Both the position numbers and the translations under genes were made by a program. A stretch of DNA of 64,000 nt from DASZBX01 sp035943635 (GTDB lineage Bacteria > Actinomycetota > Actinomycetes > Streptomycetales > Catenulisporaceae), in the NCBI GenBank assembly GCA_035943635.1, contig DASZBX010000147.1, positions 130,245 through 194,244 of the forward strand, written 5' to 3'. The notes beneath the pieces are model-generated. The model made no database searches and was not told the DNA's origin. It saw only the letters and a program-made list of their open reading frames with translations. Positions 31,788-41,104 of the stretch are shown here, piece after piece (positions within the stretch are counted from its first letter, which is position 1; each line of letters begins with the position of its first letter).

Positions 31788-32276
31788 ATGAACATGGGGC
31801 CGAACGAGGCGGGGACACCGGAATCGGCGGACGAACCCGCGGCGCAGACCGCGGAGGCGAGGGAACAGCCCGCAGTGCCCGAGCAGGCCCGGCGGATTGT
31901 GGTGGCCGCGGTGATCGAACGCGACGGGCTGTTCCTGGCCGCCCGCCGGACCGAACCGCCCGCCCTGGCCGGGCGCTGGGAGTTCCCCGGCGGCAAGGTC
32001 GAACCGGGCGAGAGCGAGGCCGAGGCCCTGGTCCGCGAGTGCCGCGAGGAACTCGGCGTGCTGGTCGCGGTCGGCCCGGCGGTCGGGCCCGAATACACCG
32101 TCGGCTCCCTGACCGTGCACACCTACCGGGCCGAACTGCTCTCCGGCGAACCGCAGCCGGTGGAGTGCCACGACGCCCTGCGCTGGCTGCGGCCGGGCGA
32201 GAGCGCGGTCCGGGAACTACCCTGGCTGGACGGGGACTACGTGATTCTGGACGCTTTGGAGCATTCGGCCGGATAA
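31788..32276 (+). CDS. Nudix hydrolase (MutT-like)
   Basis: 162 residues. An unstructured acidic N-terminus of 40 residues precedes the Nudix fold. The Nudix box is complete: GGKVEPGESEAEALVRECRE followed by ELGVLV, with all Glu ligands for Mg. Before it, VVAAVIERDGLFLAARRTEP and LAGRWEFPGGK are characteristic of MutT/8-oxo-dGTP diphosphatase or CTP pyrophosphohydrolase; the ending RWLRPGESAVRELPWLDGD supports that class. It would hydrolyse oxidised or non-canonical nucleotides. GGGGAGGG lies upstream; GTG at 31785 is an equivalent alternative start. Confidence 0.9.
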   Translation: MNMGPNEAGTPESADEPAAQTAEAREQPAVPEQARRIVVAAVIERDGLFLAARRTEPPALAGRWEFPGGKVEPGESEAEALVRECREELGVLVAVGPAVGPEYTVGSLTVHTYRAELLSGEPQPVECHDALRWLRPGESAVRELPWLDGDYVILDALEHSAG

Positions 32277-32396
32277 GTCCTGCAATGGCCTCCACCTGAG
32301 TGGCCTAAATCACTTTGACCGTCATATAAATCACCTGGCATTGGGAAGGACAGGGGCATACCCCGTCCCCGTCCGACCAGCCGCCAGGATCCCCAG

Positions 32397-34883
32397 ATGA
32401 CCCCGCCGACCGATTCCGCCGCCCGCGGCCCGGCCCTGCCCGAGTCCGGCGCGGGCGCCGCCGGGAGCCGGGCGGCGGACCGGGGCGCGGCCTGGTTCCG
32501 GCCGTCGGGCCCGGGCCCGGTCGCGGCGGCCGCCCCGGTGCTCGGGATGGCCCGCTCCGGGGAGAACCTGCCGGGCGAACCCTGGTCCGGCGCGCCGATC
32601 GTCCCGGCCCACCCGGCCGATGTGGCGGACGTGGCGCAGGCGACCGCCTCGGCCCCGCCCGCCGCCCGGCCGGCCGCTCCCGCCGACGCCTCCGGGCCCG
32701 CGGCCGACGGCGCCGCGTTCGGCCTCGGCACGCGCCACCCCCGGCCGATCGAGCCGATCGGCGCGGCCGGCGGACTGCTCGACCTGATCCGGATCGCCAC
32801 CTTCGTGCTGGACCTGTCCGGGCGGATCGTGGTCTGGTCCCCGTCGGCCGAACGGATGACCGGCCGCCCGGCCGCCCGGATGCTCGGCGCGCCGGTCGCC
32901 GAGATCTTCCCGGCCGACCTGGCCGGACACGCCCGCGAGCTGTTCCACCGGGTGTCCGGGCGGACCGGCTGGATCGGCGTGCTGCCGGTGCGCCACCGCG
33001 ACGGCCGGGTCTTCGACGTCGGGTTCCGCGCCTCCACCCAGCACTTCCCCGGCGGCGTGGACCTGGTCCAGGTGGTGGCCACCGACGCCCAGGACCTGCG
33101 CCGGGTCGAGCGCAACCGGCTGGCCATCCTCAACAGCGCCAACAGCCGGATCGGGACCAGCCTGGAGATGGAGCGCACCGCGGCCGAACTGGCCGAGGTC
33201 GCGGTGCCCCGGTTCGCCGACCGGATCCAGGTCCGGCTGCTCGAATCGGTCCAGGACCCGGCCTTCCCGGTGGACCGGCAGTCGCCCGACCAGCCGATCC
33301 GGCTGCGCCGGACGGTGGTGCACGCGGCCGGACGGGACGAGGCCGTGATCGCCGGGCCCGCCCGCAGCGTCGCCGTGCAGCCCGGCACCCCGCTGCACGC
33401 GCTGCTGCTCGGCCCGCGCGCCCGGCTGCTGCCGCCCGCCCCGGACGGCCGCACCGTGATCTCGCCGCAGCTCAGCGCCTGGTCGGCCGCCGACGCCGCC
33501 GCGCCTGGGGCGCCCGACACGCCCGCCGCGAGCTCCGCGCCCGCCGACCAAGCCGCGCCTGCCACCGCCCCGGCGCACGGCCACGCCCACTCCACCGCGC
33601 ATGCCGTCCACAACGCCCGCCGGATCGTCGCCCCCCTGTTCGCCCGCGGCACCCTGCTGGGCCTGGCCACGTTCACCCGCGCGCCCGGCCGCCCGGTCTT
33701 CGGCGGCGCCGACCTCGAGGTGGCCGAGGAACTGGCCACCCGCACCGCGCTGTGCATCGAGAACGGCCGGCTCTACCACCGCGAGCGGTCCACCGCGCTG
33801 ATGCTCCAGCGCTCGCTGCTGCCCGAGCGGATCCCGCACATCGACGCGGTCGAGGTGGCCTTCCGCTACCGGCCCGGACCGATCGGCGCCGAGGTGGGCG
33901 GGGACTGGTTCGACGTGATCGCGCTGCCCGGCAACCGGGTCGGGTTCGTGGTCGGCGACGTGATGGGCAGCGGGCTGCGCGCGGCCGGCACGATGGGCCA
34001 GTTCCGCACCGCCGTGCGCACCCTGGCCCAGCTGGACCTGAGCCCGGCCGCGGTCCTGCGCGAACTGGACCAGCTGGCCCAGTCGATGAGCGAGTCGCAC
34101 ATCGCCACCTGCGTCTACGCCGTGTACGACCCGGTCGACGGGCACTGCCTGGCCGCCGCCGCCGGCCACCTGCCGCCGCTGCTGATCCGCCCGCAGGGCG
34201 CGGTCAGCCTGCTCGACCTGCCGGTCGGCGCCCCGCTCGGCGTCGGCACCAACCGGTTCGACGAGCACGAATTCACGGTCGAGCCCGGCAGCACGCTCGC
34301 CCTGTACACCGACGGCCTGGTCGAGGACCGCTACCAGGACATCGACGCCGGGCTGGCCGACCTGGTCGCCCTGGTCGGCAAGGCCGAGTACGGGCGCGGC
34401 CGGCCCGGCTCGCTCGAGGCCCTGGGCGACCTGGTCTTCCACCAGATGTCCGACCCGCACCGGCTGGACGACGCCACCCTGCTGCTCGCCACCCTCGGCC
34501 GACTCCCAGGAGAACGCATGGCCACCTGGACCCTGAACAGCGCGCCGACCATCGCCGCGCAGGGCCGCGCGCTGGTGCGCGACCAGCTCGCCGACTGGCA
34601 CCTGGACGGCCTGGCCGACACCGCCGAACTGCTGGTCAGCGAGCTGGTCACCAACGCGCTGCGGTACGGCCGGGGCGACATCGGGCTGCGCCTGCTGCGC
34701 AACGCGACCTCGCTGGTCTGCGAGATCTCGGACGGGCTGGAGTCGGCGCCGCGCCTGCGCACCGTGCACTACAGCGACGAGGGCGGCCGCGGCCTGTACC
34801 TGGTCGACCAGATGTCGCAGCGCTGGGGCACCCGGACGACGAACCACGGCAAGATCGTCTGGTTCGAACTGCCGCTGAGCTGA
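32397..34883 (+). CDS. PAS-GAF-SpoIIE-HATPase multidomain phosphatase/anti-sigma regulator
   Basis: 828 residues, cytosolic. After a 110-residue Ala/Pro-rich N-terminus: PAS domain (about 125-230; FVLDLSGRIVVWSPSAERMT), GAF domain (about 245-450; RIGTSLEMERTAAELAEVAV, later LGLATFTRAPGRPVFGGADL) with an inserted Ala/Pro/His-rich stretch, PP2C-type SpoIIE phosphatase (about 460-690; IGAEVGGDWFDVIALPGN, VVGDVMGSGLRAAGTMGQFR, LALYTDGLVEDR), and C-terminal RsbW-like HATPase (ELLVSELVTNALRYGRGD, GGRGLYLVDQM). Such proteins both dephosphorylate anti-sigma antagonists and may act as anti-sigma kinases in stress or developmental partner switching. Very common in Streptomyces-type genomes. Confidence 0.93.
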   Translation: MTPPTDSAARGPALPESGAGAAGSRAADRGAAWFRPSGPGPVAAAAPVLGMARSGENLPGEPWSGAPIVPAHPADVADVAQATASAPPAARPAAPADASGPAADGAAFGLGTRHPRPIEPIGAAGGLLDLIRIATFVLDLSGRIVVWSPSAERMTGRPAARMLGAPVAEIFPADLAGHARELFHRVSGRTGWIGVLPVRHRDGRVFDVGFRASTQHFPGGVDLVQVVATDAQDLRRVERNRLAILNSANSRIGTSLEMERTAAELAEVAVPRFADRIQVRLLESVQDPAFPVDRQSPDQPIRLRRTVVHAAGRDEAVIAGPARSVAVQPGTPLHALLLGPRARLLPPAPDGRTVISPQLSAWSAADAAAPGAPDTPAASSAPADQAAPATAPAHGHAHSTAHAVHNARRIVAPLFARGTLLGLATFTRAPGRPVFGGADLEVAEELATRTALCIENGRLYHRERSTALMLQRSLLPERIPHIDAVEVAFRYRPGPIGAEVGGDWFDVIALPGNRVGFVVGDVMGSGLRAAGTMGQFRTAVRTLAQLDLSPAAVLRELDQLAQSMSESHIATCVYAVYDPVDGHCLAAAAGHLPPLLIRPQGAVSLLDLPVGAPLGVGTNRFDEHEFTVEPGSTLALYTDGLVEDRYQDIDAGLADLVALVGKAEYGRGRPGSLEALGDLVFHQMSDPHRLDDATLLLATLGRLPGERMATWTLNSAPTIAAQGRALVRDQLADWHLDGLADTAELLVSELVTNALRYGRGDIGLRLLRNATSLVCEISDGLESAPRLRTVHYSDEGGRGLYLVDQMSQRWGTRTTNHGKIVWFELPLS

Positions 34884-35041
34884 CCCGGCGGGCCCTGAGC
34901 CGGGGAGCCCTTCTTCCCGGAGCCGCCCGCGGTTCAGCGCCGGTCCGCCCGGGCGAGCATGCCGTCGAGGACCACATAGCGCCGCAGCCAGGCACCTTCA
35001 CCTGCGGAATCACACCGACCCCGACACTCCTGCCCCACAAA

Positions 35042-35093
35042 GCGCCTGGCTGCCCGCCCCACCCGAAACCGGGTGACCCGAGCAGCCAGGCGC
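35042..35093. terminator. Bidirectional terminator between the convergent SpoIIE and parC genes
   Basis: GCGCCTGGCTGC (35042-35053) pairs perfectly with GCAGCCAGGCGC (35082-35093). An inner ACCCGAAACCGGGT segment forms a second hairpin. The placement between two gene ends supports termination on both strands. Confidence 0.7.
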
Positions 35094-35133
35094 GCACCGC
35101 TGATCCCTGCCGACAGATCCCTACCGCCGACCC

Positions 35134-37593
35134 CTACTCCGCCGGGTTCGGCGGCGGCGCGATCGCGGCCACCGGCTTGCGCAGCGGCGTGCCGGACGCG
35201 TCCCGGCGCTGGTCCAGCGCGGGCAGGTACACCGGGTTGCCGCCCTCGTCCGCGGCCCGGGCCGGCGCGGCGCCGACCCAGGCGAAGATCAGCTGGTCCT
35301 CGCCCTTCAGGAACCGCTGGCAGCGCACGCCGCCGGTGGCCCGGCCCTTGGACGGGTACAGGTGGTACGGCGTCACCTTCGCCGCGCCGGCGTTGCTGCC
35401 GGGCAGCGCGCCCGTGGCCCCGGCCACGCTGACCACCACCGCGTCCGCCTCCGGGTCGACCGCGCCGAACGAGAGCACCGTCGCGCCCTCGGCCAGCTTG
35501 ATCCCGGCCATCCCGCCGGCCGGCCGGCCCTGCGGGCGCACCTGCTCGGCCGAGAACTTCAGCAGCTGCGCGTCGGACGTGACGAACACCAGGTCCTCCT
35601 GGCCCGTGCGCAACTCCACCGCGCCGACCACCCGGTCCCCGTCCCGCAGGGTGAGCAGCTCGAACACGTCCTTGTTGGCCGGGTACTCGGAGATCACCCG
35701 CTTGACGATGCCCTGCTCCGTGCCCAGCGCCACGCCCTGCGACTCGGCGTCAAGGGTGGCCAGGCACAGCACCTTCTCGTCCGGCTCCAGGTCGATGAAC
35801 TCGGCCACCGGCGCGCCGCCGGACAGGTTGATCGAGGCCGAGGCCGGCAGCGAGGGCAGTTCCAGCACGTTGAGCCGGATCATCTGGCCCTGCGAGGTCA
35901 CCGCCGCGATCTCGCCCCGGGTCGTGGTCAGCACGGTCGAACTGATCACGTCGTGCCGGGCCCGGGTCTCGTCCCCGGCCGGCGGCAGGTCCGCGCTGGT
36001 CCGGGCGAGCAGGCCGGTGGAGGAGAGCAGCACCAGGCACGGGTCGTCCTCGACCTCCAGCGGCGCGCCGGTCGGCGTCGGCACCTCGCCCGCCTCCAGC
36101 AGCACCGTCTTGCGCGCGGTGCCAAACTGCTTGGCCACTATGGCCAGCTCGTCCGAGACGGTCTTGCGCAGCAGGGCGTCGGACTCCAGGATCGCGGTCA
36201 GCTCGGCGATCTCCGCGCGCAGCTTCTCCTGCTCAGACTCCAGTTCGATCCGGTCGAACCGGGTCAGCCGGCGCAGCGGGGTGTCCAGGATGTAGTTCGC
36301 CTGGATCTCCGAGAGCGAATACTGCGCGATCAACCGCTGCCGCGCGTCCGAGGCGTTCTCCGACGTGCGGATCGTCTGGATCACCGCGTCGATGTTGAGC
36401 AGGGCGATCAGCAGGCCGTCGACCAGGTGCATCCGGTCCGTCCGCTTGCGCCGGCGGTACTCGCAGCGCCGGCGGACCACCCCGAACCGGTGGTCGAGGT
36501 AGACCTCCAGCAGCTCCTTCAGGCCCAGGGTGAGCGGCTGGCCGTCCACCAGCGCCACGTTGTTGATCCCGAAGGACTCCTCCAGCGGGGTCAGCTTGTA
36601 GAGCTGGTCGAGGATCGCCTCGGCGTGGAACCCGGCCTTGACCTCGATCACGATCCGCAGCCCGTTGGCCCGGTCGGTCAGGTCCTTCAGGTCCGCGATG
36701 CCCTGGATCCGCTTGGTCTGCACCAGCTCCTTGATCTTCGCGATCACCTTCTCCGGGCCGATGTTGAACGGCAGCTCGGTGATCACGATCCCCTGGCGGC
36801 GGTTGGTGATCGCCTCCAGGTGCGCGCTGGCCCGCATCCGGAAGACGCCGCGGCCCTTCTCGTACGCGTCCCGCACCCCGTCCAGGCCGACGATCCGGCC
36901 GCCGGTGGGCAGGTCCGGGCCCGGGATGAACTGCATCAGCTCGTCCAGCCCGGCGGTCGGCTTCTTGATCAGGTGCCGGGCCGCCGCGATCACCTCGCCG
37001 AGGTTGTGCGGCGGCATGTTCGTGGCCATCCCGACCGCGATCCCGCTGGCCCCGTTGACCAGTAGGTTCGGGAACGCCGCGGGGAGCACGTCCGGCTCGT
37101 TCTCCTGGCCGTCGTAGTTCGGCCGGAAGTCGACCGTGTCCTCGTCGATGTCCGCGGTCATCAGGATCGAGGCCGGGGTCAGCCGGGACTCGGTGTACCG
37201 CATCGCGGCCGGCGGGTCGTCGTTGCCCAGCGAGCCGAAGTTGCCGTGCCCGTCGACCAGCGGCACCCGCATCGAGAACGGCTGGGCCAGCCGGACCAGG
37301 GTGTCGTAGATCGCCTGGTCCCCGTGCGGGTGCAGCCGGCCCATCACCTCCCCGACCACGCGCGCGCACTTGACGAAGCCGCGGTCCGGGCGCAGCCCCA
37401 TCTCGTTCATCTGGTAGAGGATCCGCCGGTGCACCGGCTTGAGGCCGTCCCGAGCGTCCGGCAGTGCCCGGGAGTAGATCACCGAGTAGGAGTATTCCAA
37501 GTACGAGTTGGACATCTCCTCGGTCACGTCGATATCGACGATCCGCTCCTCGTAGGGTTCGTCGATATCCTGTGTGCCGCTGCGCCGCGCCAT
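35134..37593 (-). CDS. parC: DNA topoisomerase (ATP-hydrolysing) subunit A, ParC type
   Basis: 819 residues. Breakage-rejoining subunit of a type IIA topoisomerase; a second GyrA-like protein as found in Streptomyces. The N-terminus is EEMSNSYLEYSYSVIYSRAL, DARDGLKPVHRRILYQM. The winged helix has the quinolone region HPHGDQAIYDTLVRLAQ and the catalytic Tyr is in AAMRYTESRLTP. The tower and coiled coil follow, then a C-terminal beta-pinwheel with repeated G-R-(T/A)-x-G-x-(R/K) blades (KGRATGGVRCQRF), but no canonical GyrA-box is obvious, which favours ParC. GyrA position 83 is Gln here rather than Ser. ATG at 37593 with upstream GGAGCACACC. The partner parE is not in the window. Confidence 0.92.
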   Translation of the reverse strand: MARRSGTQDIDEPYEERIVDIDVTEEMSNSYLEYSYSVIYSRALPDARDGLKPVHRRILYQMNEMGLRPDRGFVKCARVVGEVMGRLHPHGDQAIYDTLVRLAQPFSMRVPLVDGHGNFGSLGNDDPPAAMRYTESRLTPASILMTADIDEDTVDFRPNYDGQENEPDVLPAAFPNLLVNGASGIAVGMATNMPPHNLGEVIAAARHLIKKPTAGLDELMQFIPGPDLPTGGRIVGLDGVRDAYEKGRGVFRMRASAHLEAITNRRQGIVITELPFNIGPEKVIAKIKELVQTKRIQGIADLKDLTDRANGLRIVIEVKAGFHAEAILDQLYKLTPLEESFGINNVALVDGQPLTLGLKELLEVYLDHRFGVVRRRCEYRRRKRTDRMHLVDGLLIALLNIDAVIQTIRTSENASDARQRLIAQYSLSEIQANYILDTPLRRLTRFDRIELESEQEKLRAEIAELTAILESDALLRKTVSDELAIVAKQFGTARKTVLLEAGEVPTPTGAPLEVEDDPCLVLLSSTGLLARTSADLPPAGDETRARHDVISSTVLTTTRGEIAAVTSQGQMIRLNVLELPSLPASASINLSGGAPVAEFIDLEPDEKVLCLATLDAESQGVALGTEQGIVKRVISEYPANKDVFELLTLRDGDRVVGAVELRTGQEDLVFVTSDAQLLKFSAEQVRPQGRPAGGMAGIKLAEGATVLSFGAVDPEADAVVVSVAGATGALPGSNAGAAKVTPYHLYPSKGRATGGVRCQRFLKGEDQLIFAWVGAAPARAADEGGNPVYLPALDQRRDASGTPLRKPVAAIAPPPNPAE

Positions 37594-37704
37594 GACTGGT
37601 GTGCTCCTGCTCGTCGGGACGGTGAACAGACCCATTGTGCCGCCTCTTGCCGACAATCTTCGCCGGAGGCGGGAAACCGGCTCCACTATGCGAGGATTGG
37701 AGCC

Positions 37705-38331
37705 ATGCCGAATCGCACTGACGCCGACTCCTTCGATCCGAAACTGCGCGCCGCCATCGAAGCCAGCGGTTACTACCCGGCACTGGTCAGCGAGGCGATC
37801 GAGAACGCGCTGGGCGGCGAACCGGTGATCAGCCACCTGGTACACCAGGAGACGACGTTCGACGTCGAGGAGATCCGCCGGCACGTGACCGTGCTCGCGC
37901 TCACCGAGCACCGCCTCGTCATCGGCCATACGGATGAACACGGGACCGAACCCGAACTCGACGGGGTGGACTCCTCGGTCAAGGCCTACGCCTCGACCTC
38001 CACCGAGACGGTCCGGCTGGACCGGGTCAGCACTGTGGTGGTCACCCGCGTGGTCGACGACCCGGCCAAGCACGTGCGCGGCGCCCTGCCGCGCGAGGTG
38101 GTGCTGACCATCGGCTGGGGCGCGGTCGGCCGGGTGGACCTGGAACCGGCCACCTGCGGCGACCCGCACTGCGAGGCCGACCACGGGTACACCGGCACGA
38201 TCACCGGCGACGACCTGGCCCTGCGGGTGTCCATGGGCGCCGACGGCGAGGAGGCGGTGGTCAGCACCCTGGCCTTCGCCAGCGCCCTGGCCGCGGCCTC
38301 GGTGGCCCGCAACACCAGGGATCTGGGTTAG
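37705..38331 (+). CDS. DUF5998 family protein
   Basis: 208 residues, soluble. Conserved-looking blocks are GYYPALVSEAIENALGGEPV, SHLVHQETTFDVEEIRRHVT, LALTEHRLVIGHTDEH and the Cys/His pair in TCGDPHCEADHGYTG, which could bind a metal. The middle, ASTSTETVRLDRVSTVVVTR, resembles a PH-like or bPH-type fold. The family is restricted to actinobacteria and typically sits next to the phosphodiesterase gene that starts eight bases downstream. Divergent from parC with a 111-bp gap. No biochemical role is known. Confidence 0.85.
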   Translation: MPNRTDADSFDPKLRAAIEASGYYPALVSEAIENALGGEPVISHLVHQETTFDVEEIRRHVTVLALTEHRLVIGHTDEHGTEPELDGVDSSVKAYASTSTETVRLDRVSTVVVTRVVDDPAKHVRGALPREVVLTIGWGAVGRVDLEPATCGDPHCEADHGYTGTITGDDLALRVSMGADGEEAVVSTLAFASALAAASVARNTRDLG

Positions 38332-38338
38332 CGGCCGC

Positions 38339-39613
38339 ATGGACGACACCCGGCGGTCCCTGCGGTACTCCTTCGACTTCCCGGACTACCACGGCGGCTC
38401 GCTGCGCGACGTCCTGCCCGTGATCGGCGCCGCCCTCGGCGTCGACCCCTACGAATCCGGTCCGGCCGCGCCCGGCGGCCCGGACCAGGCCTCTGCCGCC
38501 GCCCGGGTACGTCCGGACGGCTACGACCCGGAGGAGACCGACCGGCGCGAGCCGCCCTGGTCCTTCCAGCCGGTCCGCCGGGCCTGCCTGTTCCTGATCG
38601 ACGGGATGGGCCGGGAGCTGATCGCGCGCAACCCGGACACCGCCCCCTACCTGGCCGGGCTGCTGGCCGGGACGTCCGGGCTGGTCGGCCCGGAGGGCAC
38701 CGGGCGCACGCTCAGCGCCGGGTTCCCGTCCACCACCTCCACCTCGCTCAGCTCCTTCGGCACCGGCCTGCCGCCGGGCGCACACGGGATGCTCGGCTAC
38801 AAGCTGCGGGTGCCGGAACTGGGCCGGCTGATGAACTTCCTGCGCTGGGACCAGCCGGTGGACCCGCTGGTCTGGCAGCCGCGGGAGACCATGTTCGAAC
38901 GCTTCGAACGGGCCGGGGTCTCGGTCACCCACGTGTCCGAGCCGCGGTTCGCCGACACCGGGCTGACCCGCTCGGTCTTCCGCGGCGCGCGCTTCTCCGG
39001 CGCCGAACCGGGCGACGAGCGCGCGGTGCGGGCCCTGGAACTGCTCGAACACGGCGACCGCGAGCTGGTCTACCTGTACTACCGGGACCTGGACTTCGCC
39101 GGCCACCACACCGGGGTCGACTCGGACGGCTGGCGCGAGCAGCTGGCCTACGTCGACTCCCTGGTCCGCTGGCTGGCGGAGCGGCTGCCGCCGGACTGCG
39201 CGCTCTACGTCACGGCCGACCACGGGATGGTCGACGTGCCCGCGGAGCACAAGATCGACATGGACACCGACTGGGAGCTGCGGGCCGGGGTCGCCCTGCT
39301 CGGCGGCGAGGCCCGGGCCCGGCACCTCTACGCCCAGCCCGGCGCGGCCCGGGACGTGCTGGCCATCTGGTCCGAACGGCTGGAGGGGGTGGCCGAGGTG
39401 CGTTCGCGCGAGCGGGCGATCGCCGAGGGCTGGTTCGGCGCGCAGGTGTCGGACGCGATGGCCCCGCGGATCGGGGACGTGGTCGTGGCGATGCGCGAGG
39501 ACTGGGCGATCACGGCAACCAAGCGGGAGGCGATCGAGTCCACCTTGGTGGGAATGCACGGTTCGATGACCGGGGCCGAGCAACTCATCCCCCTGCTGGA
39601 GGTGCGAGGATGA
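38339..39613 (+). CDS. Alkaline phosphatase superfamily nucleotide pyrophosphatase/phosphodiesterase
   Basis: 424 residues. Type I phosphodiesterase fold: metal-binding Asp in CLFLIDGMGRELI, nucleophile Thr in GFPSTTSTSLSSFGTGL, second metal site in LDFAGHHTGVDSDGW (Asp/His), and the third in VTADHGMVDVP. There is no signal peptide, so it acts in the cytosol. Members hydrolyse nucleotide or other phosphodiesters; the substrate of this actinobacterial branch is not established. Begins eight bases after the DUF5998 stop and overlaps the sulfurtransferase gene by 4 bp (ATGA), so all three are co-transcribed. Confidence 0.9.
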   Translation: MDDTRRSLRYSFDFPDYHGGSLRDVLPVIGAALGVDPYESGPAAPGGPDQASAAARVRPDGYDPEETDRREPPWSFQPVRRACLFLIDGMGRELIARNPDTAPYLAGLLAGTSGLVGPEGTGRTLSAGFPSTTSTSLSSFGTGLPPGAHGMLGYKLRVPELGRLMNFLRWDQPVDPLVWQPRETMFERFERAGVSVTHVSEPRFADTGLTRSVFRGARFSGAEPGDERAVRALELLEHGDRELVYLYYRDLDFAGHHTGVDSDGWREQLAYVDSLVRWLAERLPPDCALYVTADHGMVDVPAEHKIDMDTDWELRAGVALLGGEARARHLYAQPGAARDVLAIWSERLEGVAEVRSRERAIAEGWFGAQVSDAMAPRIGDVVVAMREDWAITATKREAIESTLVGMHGSMTGAEQLIPLLEVRG

Positions 39614-40623
39614 CCACGCTGGCGAACCCGCTGGTCTCGGTTCAGGAGCTGGCCGCGGCGGTGGATGCGGCCTCTGCTTGCGCAGCCGCCGCTGCTGCGA
39701 ACGGGTCTGACCCGTCGTCGGTTTCGGCCGCGCAGGCCGCGCCGACGTTGCTGGACGTGCGCTGGTTCCTCACCGCCCCGCGCCCGGCCGACGCCGATCC
39801 GGGTTCTGCCCCGGCCCCGGCTCCGGTCCCGCCGCGCCCGAGCGGCCTGGACGCCTACCTGGCCGGCCACCTGCCCGGGGCCCGCTTCGTCGACCTGGAC
39901 ACCGACCTGGCCGGACCGGTCGGCCCCGGCACCGGCCGGCACCCGCTGCCGGAGCCGGAAGCGTTCCAGGCCGCCATGCGGGCCGCCGGAGTCGGCGACG
40001 GCAGGCCGGTCGTGGTCTACGACGCCGCCGACTCGACCGCGGCCGCCCGCGCCTGGTGGTTGCTGCGCTACTTCGGGCACCAGGACGTGCGCGTGCTCGA
40101 CGGCGGCTACGCGGCCTGGGCCGCCGCCGGGCAGCCGGTCAGCGCGCCGCTGCCGGACCCCACGGCGGCCGGGCAGGGCGAGCCGGGGGACTTCACCGCC
40201 CGCCCCGGACACCTGCCCACGCTCGACGCCGCCGCGGCCGCACAGCTGGCCCGGGACGGCGTGCTGCTCGACGCCCGCGCCGCGGCCCGCTACCGCGGCG
40301 AGGTGGAGCCGATCGATCCGGTGGCCGGCCACATCCCCGGCGCGCTGAGCGCGCCGACCTCGGCGAACGTGACCGAGAGCGGGCATTTCCAGCCCGCGGA
40401 CAAGCTGGTCGCGCGCTTTGCCGGGCTGTTCCCGCGGGAGGGCGCGTTCATCCCTGAGGTCGGCGTCTACTGCGGCTCCGGGGTGACCGCCGCGCACCAG
40501 ACCCTCGCCCTGACCGTGGCCGGGATCCCCGCTGCGCTCTACGTCGGCTCCTGGTCCGAGTGGGTGGCCGACCCGACCCGGCCGGTGGAGACCGGCCCGG
40601 GACCGGCCCGGATCGAGGGCTGA
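39610..40623 (+). CDS. Sulfurtransferase, tandem rhodanese domains
   Basis: 337 residues; thiosulfate or 3-mercaptopyruvate sulfurtransferase. Two rhodanese domains: the inactive N-terminal one (LLDVRWFLTAP, HLPGARFVDLDTDLAGP, VVVYDAADSTAAARAWWLLR with Asp in place of the catalytic Cys) and the active C-terminal one (LLDARAAARYRGE, GHIPGALSAPT, catalytic Cys in VYCGSGVTAAH). CGSGVT is more like thiosulfate than mercaptopyruvate enzymes (CG(S/T)GVT). Ala-rich stretches near residues 20-75 extend the N-terminal domain. Overlaps the phosphodiesterase stop by 4 bp, last gene of the three-gene operon. Confidence 0.92.
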   Translation: MTTLANPLVSVQELAAAVDAASACAAAAAANGSDPSSVSAAQAAPTLLDVRWFLTAPRPADADPGSAPAPAPVPPRPSGLDAYLAGHLPGARFVDLDTDLAGPVGPGTGRHPLPEPEAFQAAMRAAGVGDGRPVVVYDAADSTAAARAWWLLRYFGHQDVRVLDGGYAAWAAAGQPVSAPLPDPTAAGQGEPGDFTARPGHLPTLDAAAAAQLARDGVLLDARAAARYRGEVEPIDPVAGHIPGALSAPTSANVTESGHFQPADKLVARFAGLFPREGAFIPEVGVYCGSGVTAAHQTLALTVAGIPAALYVGSWSEWVADPTRPVETGPGPARIEG

Positions 40624-40667
40624 GCCGCCGCGCCGGCCCGGCTCGTCCGCGGCCCGGCAGGCGTTTC

Positions 40668-41087
40668 TCACGGCATCGCCTTCGCCACCAGATTCCGCGC
40701 CGCGATCCCGAACCGGCTCTTCGGGACGAGCAAGCCCGCGCCGGTGCCCACGTTGCGCTGTTTCGGCGCCACCAGCCTGCGGTGCCGCGCCTCGTACCGG
40801 CGCAGCGCCTCCGCGTGGTCGGGGTGCTGCGCCAGGGATTCGGCGAGCGTGCGGGCCCCGGCGAGGGCGAGACTGGAGCCGTCGCCGAGCAGCGAGACGC
40901 AGGAGGCCGCGTCGCCGACCAGCCCGATCCGGCCGCGTGACCAGGCGGACAGCCGGACCGCGCTGACCGCGTCGAAGTAGAGCTCCTCGGCCGCGCGAAC
41001 CCGGTCGAGCAGCTCCGGCACCCGCCAGCCGGGCCCGGCACCCCGGCCGACGGCCCCGCCGACGTCCTGCTGCGCGCCCTCCCGCAA
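40668..41087 (-). pseudogene. C-terminal remnant of a FAD-dependent monooxygenase
   Basis: Only the last third of a PHBH-type flavin monooxygenase is present: EELYFDAVSAVRLSAWSRGR, the FAD ribityl-binding GRIGLVGDAASCVSLLGDGS, LALAGARTLAESLAQHPDHAEALRRYE and the C-terminal PKSRFGIAARNLV. The N-terminal Rossmann GxGxxG part and the substrate domain are missing; within 18 bp upstream the next gene ends. The first 30 residues of the frame are Gly/Arg-rich and do not resemble the family. It lies tail to tail with the sulfurtransferase gene. I read it as a decayed gene truncated by rearrangement. Confidence 0.75.
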
Positions 41088-41104
41088 ACCGCCCGCCTAC
41101 CGCC

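Noticed and set aside
32331..34847. An 838-codon open frame antisense to the SpoIIE-domain gene
   Set aside because: Composition (Gly/Arg/Ala/Val/Gln) is that of a shadow frame and the sense frame has four recognisable domains.
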